A DNA stretch of 64,000 nt from Chloranthus sessilifolius (GCA_021018995.1 CM037587.1:4900866-4964865), one strand, 5' to 3'; shown: positions 45,716-58,290, counted from the first letter of the stretch. Made by a program: numbers and translations. The notes: generated by a model not told the origin, from the sequence alone.

Positions 45716-46144
45716 TTTGAGTTCACCCACACTGAAACACAGTAATTATATTGAATCGGACGATGGAGATTGTTTATCGTCATCATCTTCCACAAGATGG
45801 ATCTTGAGAGCTGAACACATTGATTATATTGAATCGGACGATGGAGATTGTTTATTGTCCCAATCTTTCACAAGATGAATCTTGAGAACTTGATCGTACT
45901 ATCAGACAGTCAATTTTTTATTTTATGTTGTACACAAAAAAAAAAGTGACCTTAAAATCAATTTTGAGCGTGAACATTATGTTAAGATTATTTTTCTGAG
46001 ATGTGTGCCATCAGAAAATAAACACTAATCGTCTAATAGTAGGCCCATGTTCTTAAGATTCATTGTGTGAAATATTGGGAGGATAAACGATCTCTATCAT
46101 CTAATTCTACCATGTCACTGTGTTTCAGTGTGGGTGAACTCAAA
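45716..46144. repeat. Upstream region with perfect 28-bp inverted repeats and a long-TIR MITE
   Basis: 45716-45743 and 46117-46144 are perfect inverted copies containing TTCACCCACACTGAAACAC. Between them is a repeat with ~60-bp inverted ends: GACGATGGAGATTG with CACAAGATGAATCTTGAG on the left (45831-45892) and its counterpart at 46047-46105. The left end is itself duplicated (45752-45805 and 45831-45890). It lies 90-520 bp upstream of the TATA box. Confidence 0.65.
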
Positions 46145-46600
46145 GGGAGGACGCTGATCGTCTCCAATGGCAGCAGGCAGAACTGGCATAGAACTTTTTT
46201 GAATGTTTTAAATTTGGCCACTAATTTTTATTTTTCTCCAAAATTTAAAATTTTTATAATCATTTTTGGCCGATATAGACCATCGTTGCGTACATAGCAT
46301 ATCTGCCCTTGATTTGGCTTCGGTCAGTCCAAAGCTAACACATATCCGTCAATATATATCGGTCTCCGCCGATCTTCCATTAACCATTTGGAACACATCT
46401 ATGTTGGTCAATGCTTTTGCCACTTTCATCATATTTAGCATCACAGTGAGTCAGTGACTCAATTTGTGCGAGTTTTCGAAAAAATAATTCTTCCAAAATT
46501 TTTAAATTCGATGAATAAACCTAAAATGTATATGACAATGATGACAACCTCTTCTTTCTTATTTCCGACAAGTCGCAAAATAATAACGACCTTTTCTTCC
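46145..46600. other. Intergenic stretch, nothing recognised
   Basis: No gene or structured repeat seen. Confidence 0.5.
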
Positions 46601-46614
46601 TTAGCTCCCATAAC

Positions 46615-46800
46615 ACACTTTTCACGTGAAAAGTGTCTTTGACACTAACCGGGGTTAGCCACAGCAAAGATTAAACCTGCAACCTCGAGATTGTGTGATG
46701 CTTGAACTTTTCACATAAAAAGTGTCTTTGACACTAACTAGGGTTAGCCACATCAAAGATTAAACCTGCAACCTCGAGGTCGCGTGGTGCTTGGACTTTT
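46615..46800. repeat. Tandem duplication of a ~95-bp unit
   Basis: AAAAGTGTCTTTGACACTAA, GGGTTAGCCACA, AAAGATTAAACCTGCAACC and CTCGAG occur twice in the same order (starting about 46633 and 46728). In the complement, GGTTGCAGGTTTAATC resembles a Pol III B box, so a SINE origin is possible. Confidence 0.6.
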
Positions 46801-46929
46801 TCAATATGCGTCACGTGTGCCGTTTGATCGAGATTCATGGTGTAAAAGATTGGGTACCTCTAGTCGCGAACACGTGTTCGATGGAAGTGCCCACGTCTCA
46901 GACCCTTTGAAGACTGTTGATTGCTTCGA

Positions 46930-47140
46930 AACCGATGATGTAGATAGTATTTCACCCTGATCTTCAACACAAAGGATCTTGAGAGCATGGCGCACCTATC
47001 AGACGATCAGTTTTTTTTTTTTCCATGTAGTGTTATAAATCTTTAAAATATGGTTCTAAAAAATGGCTCTTCAATCATAAAGCACACATCACACTCAAAC
47101 ATGATTTTAGGACCATTAATGAAAAATAAAGCACCACCAT
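46930..47140. repeat. Diverged copy of the long-TIR dispersed repeat
   Basis: AAAGGATCTTGAGAGCATGG, CACCTATCAGACGATCAG and ACATGATTTTAGGACC match words of the copies at 44585 and 45752. Confidence 0.45.
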
Positions 47141-47597
47141 TCTAACTGGTGCATTTCGACTAATAATCCTCACCCTCGCCACTTCTTGTGACAGCAGCTA
47201 TCGCGAAGGGGTCCTTTCGAACACAGTGGACCAAACTCAAGTTAGATAGGTAAGAGCCATGCATATTTTATATTGTGTATCTTATCATTTTAAGTAAAAG
47301 TAAGATTAATTATAATTTTATTAATATCTTAAAAAATATTTTAAAATATTAAAGATTTATTGAAATCTTAATTAATTGTATTCACCACTATTTAAAAAAA
47401 AAGAAAAAAGAAAGGCTTATCTTCGTAATGACAAATAGAAAACTCATCTAAATGTAGTCCTATAGTTTCCTTATTGTGGGGCAAACACAAGTCGCCAAAC
47501 CATTGTGACAAACCTTATGAGATAAAGCATATCTATAATACCTAATTATTCTTAGGGCCACCGGTCACCATGTTATATATATTCTTTTTCAAATGGC
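47141..47597. other. Intergenic stretch, nothing recognised
   Basis: AT-rich, without plausible genes. Confidence 0.5.
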
Positions 47598-47631
47598 ACT
47601 ACAAAAAATAAGATTATTAGTGGCAAAGGCC
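47598..47631. mobile_element. Left end of a CACTA-like MITE
   Basis: CACTACAAAAAATAAG followed by ATTATTAGTGGCAAAGGCC, then broken by the hAT-like MITE at 47632. The right end is not found. Confidence 0.5.
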
Positions 47632-47980
47632 TAGGGGTGGAAATTCGGTATACCGAATCAAAATTGAGACCAATTTTTTTATTTTGGTTTGGCCAAAATT
47701 GACGTCGAACTGTAAACCAAAACTCAAGAAACCAAAATCGATACCGAACCAAACCGATCCATATTGGTTTCAGTCGGTCTGCTTTGGTTCGGTTTTCATT
47801 TTTTATTTTTTATTTTTTTTTATGGTATTTTTTATTTTTTCAAATTTTTATAGGTTTTCTCTTCTACTATATCGGTTTTTTGTTTTCAACACCCAAAATT
47901 GATACCGAACTGTACCCAAATTGGTTTCGGCTCGGATCGGGATCGGTTGTGTTGGTTTTCGATTTTGTTTTCCACCCCTC
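47632..47980. mobile_element. hAT-like MITE
   Basis: Ends TAGGGGTGGAAA and the complement of GAGGGGTGGAAAA. Flanks CAAAGGCC (47624-47631) and CAAATGCC (47981-47988) are an 8-bp duplication with one change. The interior is rich in TTGGTTTCGG and ACCGAAC words and has no ORF. Confidence 0.75.
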
Positions 47981-47988
47981 CAAATGCC

Positions 47989-48420
47989 CCCTATGGCCAT
48001 CATGTTGTAGGACCATCGAATCTCCACTTCCCCATAAAGTCAGACAATTGAAGCCATTCTATTGACAACGATATTTATTGAAAACGATCTCAGTATCTTT
48101 GTTAAATATTTCTTTTGGCTATTAGATTCTAGAAAACTTAGATCCATCTCACATAAAATTATGTTACATATGTTTTAGTATATTTTATTATTTCTCTATT
48201 TTATTTATTAAATTTGTATATATTTTTTATTTTTCTCGTGTTTCATGCTGGAATATTTTTACGTAAGGCCAGGCCAGAATTTTTTTATGTAGGGCCACTC
48301 ATGAAATACGACAGTTAAGCAAATCATCTCAGGTGACAACCCAACCCCTTCACAATCCTCAACCTACCAACCATCAATGTGTCAATTCACGATGGATCGG
48401 TCCAATATCTCACTGATCAT
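47989..48420. other. Intergenic stretch, nothing recognised
   Basis: AT-rich, with no gene or clear repeat. Confidence 0.5.
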
Positions 48421-48429
48421 ACTACTTAT

Positions 48430-48715
48430 GTAAACACTAAGATAAGTAACGGCGATAGGCATCTGATTTTTGGTCAACCGATATGTATCGGCTCTGATAT
48501 AGTATTGGAATTGGTCGGTAGGGCTTATATCGGCCGATACATATAAGGTATAGGCTGATACAGAACGGATATCGGCTGATATGGAATGGGTATCGGCTGA
48601 TTTCTCTCTCATCTTTTTTTTTTTTTAATTTTAATTTTTTGATAGGAGCGATACGTATCGGTCCTCTGTAACTAATTCCCAATACCGATACCTGCTTTGA
48701 CACCTTGGTAACCAA
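48430..48715. repeat. Repeat rich in TATCGGCCGATA-type words (hAT-derived?)
   Basis: Repeated GATATCGGCTGATA, TATCGGCCGATACATA and CGATACGTATCGG words. The same GATACGTATCG words mark the ends of the hAT element at 49925-55415, so this may be a non-autonomous relative. Ends not defined. Confidence 0.45.
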
Positions 48716-49520
48716 TCGTTTAAGGCCTAACCTTACCTTTGGGCATTGTTGACTAGTGCATTCAACAGGTCGCACCAAAATTTTGGCTATCCGACAGGTA
48801 AAGGACATATGTCAAAGTCGACAAGACATTAGACCGTGAACTGACCCGACCCGACCCAACAGATCAAATTTATGTGCCTGAGTCGGTTTTTAGCAGGGTC
48901 AGACAAGTTGTGTAACAGGTTACATTAACAAACCTACAGGAACAAAACCAACAATTTCCTTCCTAATTGATATAGTTGAAAGTCTGAACTCAAGCTGTTG
49001 CATTTTCGCAGGATTAAACGAAGTAATTGTGAAGGACCTAATCAATCCTCCAATTCCGTCTTATTTTGAATCACCGCTAAACTCTTTGTAACTTCATAAT
49101 CGTTTATGCCTATTCTCAATGCTTCCTCGTAAGAATTTGCTGATCTTCCTCTTCTCATACTTATGTGACCAATATCTCTAGTTTTGTTTTTAATAAAATC
49201 ATGATCAAATCACGGTTTAGGATGGATTTTAGCCATGCTTTAGAATGGGTTCATGCCATCTTTTCATCAATGGAGCTTGTAGGTCCAATTTAACTATGTC
49301 CGTTTGTGCCAAATAAAAGGCAATGAGCATGGATTGTTGCATATTTTAAATATAATAAAATATTTTATATAATAAAATATTTTATATAATATATTAGTGT
49401 ATGTGAGTTACACATAAACTTTTGTTAGTTGAAGTAGGAGAAGCAACCTTATTGGAAAAAGTTCCCATATTTTGAATATAATAAAATATTTAATATAATA
49501 AGAAAAGAAGTTAGAAAGTT
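48716..49520. other. Intergenic stretch, nothing recognised
   Basis: No gene seen. A short direct repeat AATATAATAAAATATTTTAT lies near 49350-49390. Confidence 0.5.
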
Positions 49521-49534
49521 TGAGAAGGTGCTTT

Positions 49535-49682
49535 AGAGCTTACATTAACATGTGGAACATGCAATCCTCTTTGATAGGTTACATTACCATGTGGAGCATG
49601 CTATCCAGCTTGACAGGTTACAATTACTATCCACTTTGATAGGTTATATTACAATGTGGAGCAAGCTATCCAATTTGATACT
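49535..49682. repeat. Degenerate ~50-bp tandem repeat
   Basis: Three imperfect units with CTTTGATAGGTTACATTA and ATGTGGAGCATGCTATCCA. Confidence 0.65.
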
Positions 49683-50423
49683 AGCACGCACATTCTTGCT
49701 GAATCGATCCAGGCCAAGCATGGGTTTGGGCTTGTGTGCACGAAAGTGGGTGCAACACAGGTCGGGTTGAGCTCAGTTTGGTCAGACTAAAATAATATAA
49801 TATTATTTAATTATAATATAATTAGGGAAGATTGAGTCCTTTCAAGCTCAAATATGACTGTTGTCTCTATTTAACAAATATAAATGGTGTGTGAAACCAA
49901 AATACACTTAGACAACCTTTAGATTATAGGTCAAAATATCGTCCGATACCGATACGTGTCGGTTTTGGAGGTCACTGGTACGATACATAGGGTATGTATC
50001 GTACCCCATATAAAATAAGTAAATTATCGTCCGATATGGGCAAAATATCGTCCGTATCGGACGATAATATCAAATTATTGGACGATAATTTCAAATTATT
50101 GTCTGATAATTGGGATAAAAATAAAAAACAAAAAAAAGTTTCAAATTATCGTCCGATAATTTCAAATTATCGTCCAATAATTTGAAATTATCGTGGGCCC
50201 CACCCTTTGACCGACTAAAGGGTCGGGTTTTCCCATTTTTTCCCCAATTTTCATCCTCCTTTCTTCTTCCTCTCTTCTTCCTTCTTCTTCCTCTCTCATT
50301 TTTGGGTTATTTGCACCCTAAATCGCCGCCGAATCGTAAAAAAAATCACGGGATCAACGTAGAAGGTACGTGTTTATCATTTTACCATCATTTTATTTCA
50401 TTTTAGATACTAAAATAAGGTAG

Positions 50424-50772
50424 ATCTACCTAATTTAAGGGTAGATCTACCTTATATAAGTGTAGATCGACCTTATTTAAGGGTAGATCTACTTTGTATA
50501 AGGGTAGATCTACCTTGTATAAGTGTAGATCTACTTTATTTAAGGGTAGATCTACCTTATTTAAGTGTAGATCTATCTTATTTAAGGGTAGATCTACCTT
50601 ATTTAAGGGTAAATCTACCTTATATAAGTGTAGATCTACCTTATTTAAGTGTAGATTTACCTTATTTAAGGGTAGATCTACCTTATATAAGTATAGATTT
50701 ACCTTATTTAAAGGTAGATCTACCTTATATAAGTGTAGATCTATCTTATTTAAGGGTAGATCTATCTTTAAA
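50424..50772. repeat. 21-bp tandem array of GGTAGATCTACC palindromes
   Basis: About 16 units of GGGTAGATCTACCTTATTTAA with small changes. Because 21 is a multiple of three, a 109-codon frame (50494-50823) stays open by chance. Looser copies continue to about 50960. Confidence 0.9.
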
Positions 50773-51290
50773 TTTTATCATTTACCCATAATTTTAATTA
50801 TTATAATTATTAAAATTATTTAAATTTATGGGTAGATCTACCATTAAATATGGTAGATCTACCTTATATAAGGGTAGATGTAGCCATAAATTTGATAGAT
50901 CTATCATATTTAATGGTAGATCTACTATATTTAATGGGTAAAAAATAATTAAAATATTTAAATTATTTAAATTAAGAAGAGGGAAAAAATAATTTAAAAT
51001 ATTTAAATTAATTAAAATTATGGGTCAAAAATAATATAAATAATTATAATTATGGGTCACATGTAATCAATATGGGTCACATATAATTAATAAAATAATG
51101 GGGTCAATTTGGGTCACATATAATTTAAACTGAAAATTAATATGGGTCACATATTCAATTATATGTGACCCATATTAATTTTAATAATAAATTTAATTAT
51201 ATGTGACCCATATTGATTATATGTGACCGTCACATATAATTAAAATAATTAATATTATGGAATATATCCCATAAAATATTAGAATAATAT

Positions 51291-51590
51291 GGAATAAATT
51301 TCAAATAAAAATTTAAAAATTTAAAAATTATAATAATATCAAATAAATATTAAAAATTTATAATAATATCAAATAAATATTTAAAAATTAAAATAATATC
51401 AAATAAATATTCATAAATTATAATAATATCAAATAAATATTCATAAATTATAATAATATCAAATAAATATTCATAAATTATAATAATATCAAATAAATAT
51501 TCATAAATTATAATAATATCAAATAAATATTTATAAATTATAATAATATCAAATAAATATTCAAAAATTATAATAATATCAAATAAATTT
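51291..51590. repeat. 30-bp AT-rich tandem array
   Basis: About ten units of ATAATATCAAATAAATATTC plus ATAAATTATA. It lies between the palindrome array and the transposase gene. Confidence 0.9.
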
Positions 51591-51799
51591 GGTAAAATAT
51601 AATCTAATCTTTTAAAAATTAGAATAATATAAAATAAAATTTCAAATGTAATCTAAATTTTATAAAAATTAGAATAATATCAAATAAATTTAATAAAATA
51701 TAATCTAATATTTTTAAAATGGCAATAATTAAAAAATAAATTTAATTTTTAAGTGTAAATTGGATGTTTACTTTAATGCAATCGTTTGCTCATTCATGC

Positions 51800-54700
51800 A
51801 GGTGAAATAAATAAATATGGTATGATCGACAGATCCAGCGTGGTAATACGATACAACAATAGATGGTAATAGACTCCAGATACAATATAAGCTTTGTAGA
51901 AAAAAACTGTTGAGAGGAGGTATCACACAGTTAAAGGAGCATCTGGCTCACGTAAAGGGAGAGACAAGAGGGTGTCCCAGTATACCTAGAGAAGTAAAAG
52001 AAAATATCAGAGCTAGTTTATAAGCGGCAAAGGGAAAGAAAAAAGCTGAAGCCGATCGTGATAGGAAAATGTATGAGAGAATCAGGAGGCCAGATCCAGA
52101 GTTTACATCAGCTGTACCTGAGGATGATGAGGATGAGGATGAGGATGAGCAGATAGCGAGAGCTATGAGAGAAAGTATCAGAGAAGCACAACAGCAGTGA
52201 GATCAGGAAGAAGCTGATTATCGATTTCGGTCCAGGTTGAGGGGCCCATCCATGCCTGCTATCGGTGGTGGATCTAGTCATAGGCCACATGTTGTTGAGG
52301 ATGATGAGGATGTTGAGCAGACTGTCGGGTTACGTAGGTCAGCATCCGAGAGGGATTATAGGCCGTCTACTAGAGGCCGTACTACAGCCCCCATGGATCC
52401 ATTCATGTATCTCACTGAAAGCTCTAAACAAACCAAATTGAGTGCAATCTCACTTACAAAAATGGAGAAGAAGCTTGGAAAATCCATTGCCAAGTTTTTT
52501 ATACAACCACATTCTGAGCCAAGTAGCAAAGTCGCCGTACTTCAAAAGCATGATTGATACAAGTGCAGAAGTTAGTCCAGGAGTTAAAAAACCTTCTTCA
52601 TACGAGATATCTGGGCCCTTACTAACAGATGAGTACGATGAGATAACTGCCTATGTAAAAAGCTTTGAGGATGTATGGGATGAGAGAGGTTGCACAATTA
52701 TGTGCGATGGATGGACTGGTCCCACAAAAAAGAGTTTGATCAACTTTTTGGTTTACAGCGATGCCGGGACAGTATTTTTGAAATCAGTTGATGCTTCTAG
52801 ACACGTAAAGACTGCTGACTACCTCTTTAAACTAATGGATATGGTAGTTCAAGAGGTTGGAGAGCAGCGGGTTGTGCAGGTGGTAACAGATAATGCGGCA
52901 AATTACAAAGCCGCTGGATTAAAACTAATGACGAAGAGACGTCACCTGTACTGGACCCCGTGTGCCGCTCATTGCGTGGACCTCATTCTTGAGGATTTAG
53001 GAAAGAGAAGCAAGGCACAGGCAACTATTCAGAAGGGAAGAACGATTACTTCCTACCTGTACAAGGATGACAAATGAGAGCCTTCACGAACAATGAGTTA
53101 CTCCGACCTGCGATTACACGTTTTGCAACACAGTTCTTAGCCCTACAGAGTTTGGCTAGATATAGGCGTGAGCTGAAAAGCATGGTGTCGTTGGAAGAAT
53201 GAAATCAACATAAAATAGGACTCCCACGAGCAAAGAGACTAGCTTGCACTGAAGTTGCTGACTTGATCTACAGCACGCAGTTTTGGACAGATGTCGACCA
53301 CCTGATCGCCGTCATTACCCCGTTGGTGCAAGTGTTGAGATTGGTTGATGGTGATGAGAAACCAACGATGGGGTACGTTTATGAGTCAATGGATAAGGCA
53401 AAATTGGCTATAAAAACCAAATGCCCTACAAAATATAAACGATACTAGGCGATTATCGACATGAGGTGGGATGCACAATTTCACCAGTACTTGCATGCAG
53501 CAGGTATAACATGTTGCACAATTATGTAGTGATTTTATTTATTTATTCATTATTTTCATATACTGATGAAATTTCTCATATTTGATGTGTAGCACACTAC
53601 TTGAATCCAGCCTTCCAGTATACGCGACGCTTCGAGCTGAGTGACACTGATGAAGTGTATACCGGTTTGCTCAATGTAATCCAAAGAATGCTCCCTGAGT
53701 TGGCAGACCAAGGTCAAGCCATAAGAGATGCGAGTAATCATAGTATCATACCTTATAACTAATAAGTCAAATGTCATGTGATATTATCATCTATTTATTG
53801 ATATGTGCCTTACTGTGTTTCATCTTTATAGATTGACATGTTTCGCAAGAGACATGGGCCATTTGGGACCCCGTTGGCACAATCCCAAATTAAACACGAC
53901 AAACCCGATGATTGGTGGATGCATTATGGAGGTGATGGTCCGATATTGAGGCGGGTAGCAATGAGGGTATTGTCGCAAATGTGTTCCTCGTCCAAGCTAT
54001 GAATTGGAACACTTTCTCTCTCATTCATACTAAGACAAGGAATAGACTAACTATGGACCGATTGGAAAAGTTAGTCTACTGCCACTACAATATGCGATTA
54101 AGGGTCAGGAATATACAGAGGACCAACCGTGGTAAGCAATTACATGAAGTCTTAGATCCTCAATTATATGAAGTCTTACTTACATATTATACTAATTCAT
54201 CTATCATATTCTACCTTGCAGACAGTGAATATTTTGATCCCATCCAGTTGGATTATATATTCGAGGAGGATGACCCTTTGAATCAATGGATCGAAGAGAG
54301 AGAAGAGCCAGTCTTGGATACTGAGAGCACTGAATGGCTGGACAATGCTAAAAGAGTAACAGAGCAGCAGACTTCCCAACCAGCGACGCGAAAAAGAAGA
54401 TTGAAACGTCATTCAGTGGTTGGATCTGATGACGAAACACAACCCGGTAGTGATGATGGGAGTGGTGAGGATGATGGTGGAGGGGACGTTGGCACTAGTG
54501 GTGGAGGGGAGGATACTGGTACCTCTGATCCTTATAGAGATATGGCGGCATAGGACGATGACTCAACACCGTTAACACAGTTTGACACTCCTACATTTAG
54601 AATGGGAGGGGTTGAAGAAAGAGGAGTGTCAGAATCATATCAAACACCACCACCACCACCACAAGATGATACGGATATGGGTTATATGACTTCTAGCTTC

Positions 54701-54945
54701 GGGGGATTCAGTTTGCAAAATACCGAAGATTCAGCAACTAGTAACCCATACTACCAACCACAACAAACCTACCCGGTGCCATATGACTTCGTTGGTCAGA
54801 TTTTTGGAGGACCGGCCTTTACGTACTACACTGAGCCATATTCGTTGCTACAGCCTCAGTTTCAATGTGGCTCTAAAGTAAGTTTTTCATATACAATTAA
54901 ATTTATTTTTATCAATATAGCTATTAATTTTGACAATATATAATT
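51800..54945 (+). pseudogene. BED-zinc-finger hAT transposase pseudogene
   Basis: 51830-51990 gives DPAW, IQYKLCRK and GGITQLKEHLAHVKGETRGC, a BED finger whose first Cys is Tyr. Then VSPGVKKPSSYEISGPLL, GCTIMCDGWTGPTKKSLINF, VVQVVTDNAANYKAAG and WTPCAAHCVDLILEDLGK (52560-53010), the DUF659-type hAT core. The C-terminus has PDDWWMHYGGDGPILRR and TFSLIHTKTRNRLTMDRLEK, the dimerisation domain, and an acidic Gly/Asp-rich tail. Gaps at about 53505-53591, 53738-53831 and 54133-54220 look like introns. Stops (52020, 52198, 53200, 53447, 54551) and frameshifts (about 53075, 53995) inactivate it. Confidence 0.9.
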
Positions 54946-55435
54946 TATTTTTGTCAATATACATTGTAATTTAGTTTATGCGTGACTGCATCGATCAAAT
55001 TATGAAATATTATTAATAAAATAGGCATGCGATCAGTTGGTCAAAAATAATGTTAGAAGATCTATTACATTAAGTCAAAAATGTAATCTTAAGTCAAAAA
55101 TAAGTCACAAAATAGGCATGTGGCTTGGGTTAAGTCGCAAAATAGGCATATAACTTATATATTCATCTAAATAATACATCAAATAAGTCAAAAATAAAAG
55201 TAAAAATAGTTGAAATAAATACAAAATAAATAAATATAATTTTTCATATTTTTTTGGTATTTTTTGAGATTTTTTTGAGATTTTTTTTTTTTTAATGTAT
55301 CAAACCGATACATTCAATGTATCGCCGATACATTAAATGTATCGGACGATACCCGATACGTATCGTCCTGGAGGTCAGGACGATACGTATCGGATTTCCG
55401 GTATTTTGACCCATGCTTTAGATTATGTGCTCTTT

Positions 55436-55585
55436 CACTACAAAAAAAATAAGACTATTAGCGACAGTTTTTTGCAGTCAAAAGTGCCACTATTAACAAA
55501 AAAATTATTAAGACTATTAGCAGCAAGAGTATTATCGATAATTTTTTTATTAATAGCTGCCGCTAATAGTCTTTTTTTTGTAGTG
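55436..55585. mobile_element. CACTA-like MITE
   Basis: It starts CACTACAAAAAAAATAAG and ends CTTTTTTTTGTAGTG, with AGACTATTAGC on both arms. It sits just outside the hAT element. Confidence 0.72.
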
Positions 55586-56218
55586 CTCAAAATTTCTGCG
55601 TAAAAGCACACTAGAGATATCTGTGATCGGGAAAGGTGATCCAATTATCAGTAAGTTAGTCACAACGTGCACTATCACATATTTTATCTTAGAGTATGCT
55701 TTACTAAAAACCTATAATTGTGTACAGTTGGGAGCAAGTATAGACTTAAAGAGAACATATTTTACATGCTTCAATTTATGTGCTTATGTTTAAGTTTTTA
55801 GTTTTCCTTTATTGTTCACCAATTCTTCACCTTATTTTCAACAAAAATTACTTTACCACAACCAAAATATATAAACAAAATATAAGTTCACCTTATGTTT
55901 AATGTGCAACAATGTAAATTAAAAGAAGTAAAATTTCATACCTTAGCATAGCGTGACGCCATAAAATGTGAACTAATTTATTTTTAATACTAGGGGCCTA
56001 AGGGGTTTTTGTTTTAAAATGTTGGGTCAATGTTCTAACAGTTTTAGTAGATGCTTTTCTTCAAACACAAAGAAAAGGACAGAAGACATGCCAATTTGAA
56101 TGATTTAACAAATCATTTTATGAATTTATCGGTCTTTCTGATCTTCTCCTCATCCTATTCCCCGCTCTAAGGATTAACTCATCAGTGAAAGCAACCTAAA
56201 TCCATTTTCACATAGATT
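55586..56218. other. Intergenic stretch, nothing recognised
   Basis: AT-rich, with no gene or clear repeat. Confidence 0.5.
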
Positions 56219-56839
56219 TGGTCTAGAGTAGGTGTCCACCCATCATGGGTGGTAAAACAATCTACACGCCTGTATGACTGTGTGATGCGCACAGATTGTT
56301 TCATGGATGCTCACAAACTAACCAACAATCTCACGATGAACGATCAAATAAGAACGCAAAAGCGAAAGAAAATCAATCACAAACACACGAGGCATTATTT
56401 ACGTGGTTCGACAATATGCCTACGTCCGCAGGCAGCGATAATCCACTATGTTGATGATTACACAAGAATACAGGAACACTCAAGCCTCACCAAAGCTCTC
56501 CTTAAATCCCTATATAAGTTTTCCAAAGCTTTTCAATGATTTCTCAACCTCTAAATTCGTCCATGAGCTTTCCCTTTATATAGAAGACTCGAATCATACT
56601 TCTAACCCAAGAGAAAGACCCCAATTACAGAGTTTGTAGTAACTCAGACATCACGGGTCACTCAAGCGGGAACAAAACTCGCTCGAGCGACTAAAACCTG
56701 AGAAAACACCCATTTGAATAGTGCGTTGGTCGCTTGAGCGACTAACACCCGTAAGTTTACCCTTCATTAGTGCTCACCTTGCTCGAGCGGAATTGGTTCC
56801 TGCTCAAGCGACCTCTCAAGTTAGAGCCAAAATCAAACA
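56219..56839 (-). repeat. 3' LTR of the truncated copia element
   Basis: On the minus strand it starts TGTTTGATTTTGG at 56839, preceded by the polypurine tract ACAAGTGGAGAAT. It contains ACGTGGTTCGACAATATGCC on the plus strand, a phrase common in plant copia LTRs. The far end (about 56219) is only a guess from TG. Confidence 0.6.
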
Positions 56840-56899
56840 ATTCTCCACTTGTCTCTAAGTTTCACCATGTACTCTTTCTTCTGATCATCACTATACTCA

Positions 56900-57750
56900 T
56901 ATCACTGTTGTCACTAGCACCCCAATGGCACTCAAATCTACTAAGCATTTATCAACTCAAAACAATGTTTAGTCTTGACCACCGGTACCACCTTTGTCAT
57001 TATATTCGCAGGATTGTCCTTCGTACTCACCTTCTTCAAAGATATCTTGCCATATTCGATTACTTTTCGTACGAATTGATATATTATATCAATGTGTTTG
57101 GTACGAGCATAATATGCGTGATTCTTTGCTAAGTAAATAACACTCTGGCTATCATAGAATACATAGACACTTTCCTGTGCGATCTCAAAATTACCAACTA
57201 AGCTCTGAAGCTATAATGCTTCTTTCACTGCCTCTGTTACTGCAATATACTCTGTCTCTGAAGTAGACAAAGCCATTGTATCATGTACCATTGATCTCCA
57301 GCTAATCAGACCTCTTGATAACGTAAACACATATCCCGTTGTTGACCAATGCTTATCCAAATCACCTGCATAATCTGAATCTACGTATCTGCATAACTGA
57401 TGACTTATACCATTGTGAAAAACCAACCCGACGTCCTTGGTAGCACGTATGTACCTCATAATCCATTTCACTGCTTGCCAATGCCCCTTACCTAAATTAG
57501 CCATATACCTGCTAATCATACTAACGGCCTGTGAAATATCTTGTCGAGTTTATACCATAACGTACATCAAGCTACCAATCGCACTCGCGTAGGGAACATG
57601 AGTCATGGACTCACGCTCCTCAGCTTTAGTAGGAGACATGTTAGTCGAAAGACAAAAGTGAGCTGCTAGTGAAGTACTCACTACCTTTGAGTTCTCCATC
57701 TTAAACCATGAGAGTACCTTCTCCAGATAACTCTTCTATATCAGACACAA
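56900..57750 (-). pseudogene. RNase H of the copia element
   Basis: The frame 57519-57211 reads MISRYMANLGKGHWQAVKWI, CRYVDSDYAGDLDKHWSTTG and ALSTSETEYIAVTEAVKEA, the copia RNase H with its catalytic Asp and Glu. The remainder (DSQSVIYLAKN, ARTKHIDI) follows in another frame down to about 56950. Confidence 0.88.
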
Positions 57751-58290
57751 TTATCCTTTCTTTCTGTCTTTCAGAATCACCATCCCAAGAATTTTTCTCG
57801 CTATGCCAAAATCCTTAATTTCAAACTCTATGCCAAGTTGAGATTTCAACTTGTTGATCTCCACCATGCTCTTTACAGCTATGAGCATACCATCAACATA
57901 CAAGAGAAGGTAAATAAATGAGTCATCCACTAGTCTCTTGAAGTAAATACAGTTGTTGTATTCAGTTTGAATATAATTTTGGTCCACCATGAAGGTATAA
58001 AACCTCTCATACCACTGTCTTGGCGACTGTTTCAACCTGCACAAGGACTTCTTCAGTTTGCACACTAACCTCTCTTCTCCAGGAGACTTGAACCCTTCAG
58101 GTTGGTTCATATAGATCTCCTCCTCCAGATAACCGTGTAGAAACATTATTTTCACATCGAGTTGCTCCAACTCTAAGTCCAACTGTACTACAATTGACAA
58201 TAAAACTCGGATTGATGTGTGTTTCACAATCGGTGAGAACACCTCATTATAATCAATGTCTTCCTTTTGTGCAGATTCTTTTACTACCAA
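57751..58290 (-). pseudogene. Reverse transcriptase of the copia element
   Basis: EDIDYNEVFSPIVKHTSIRV, QLDVKIMFLHGYLEEEIYM, QPEGFKSPGEERLVCKLKKS, PRQWYERF and LLLYVDGMLIAV. The catalytic YVDD is YVDG here, so this RT would be dead. Earlier RT and linker sequence up to 58780 is decayed. Confidence 0.9.

Larger units (their letters stand above)
49925..55415 (+). mobile_element. hAT DNA transposon with decayed transposase
   Basis: 8-bp target duplication CTTTAGAT (49917-49924 and 55416-55423). Ends TATAGGTCAAAATATC and, in the complement, CATGGGTCAAAATACC, followed by subterminal GATACGTATCG and CGTCCGATA words at both ends. It contains a BED-type hAT transposase gene (51800-54945), a 21-bp and a 30-bp tandem array. 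5491 bp. Stops and frameshifts make it non-autonomous. Confidence 0.9.

Noticed and set aside
45245-45730. 161-codon minus-strand ORF as a separate gene
   Set aside because: Most of it is translated (CT)n microsatellite. Only the internal Met part at 45550-45481 is used, as exon 1 of the diterpene synthase.
50494-50823. 109-codon ORF with a KGRSTLYKCRSTLF repeat
   Set aside because: It is the translation of a 21-bp tandem array; the unit length keeps one frame open by chance.
56249-57132. Plus-strand ORFs across the copia LTR and RNase H end
   Set aside because: They overlap the LTR and antisense of RNase H and show no protein similarity that I recognise.
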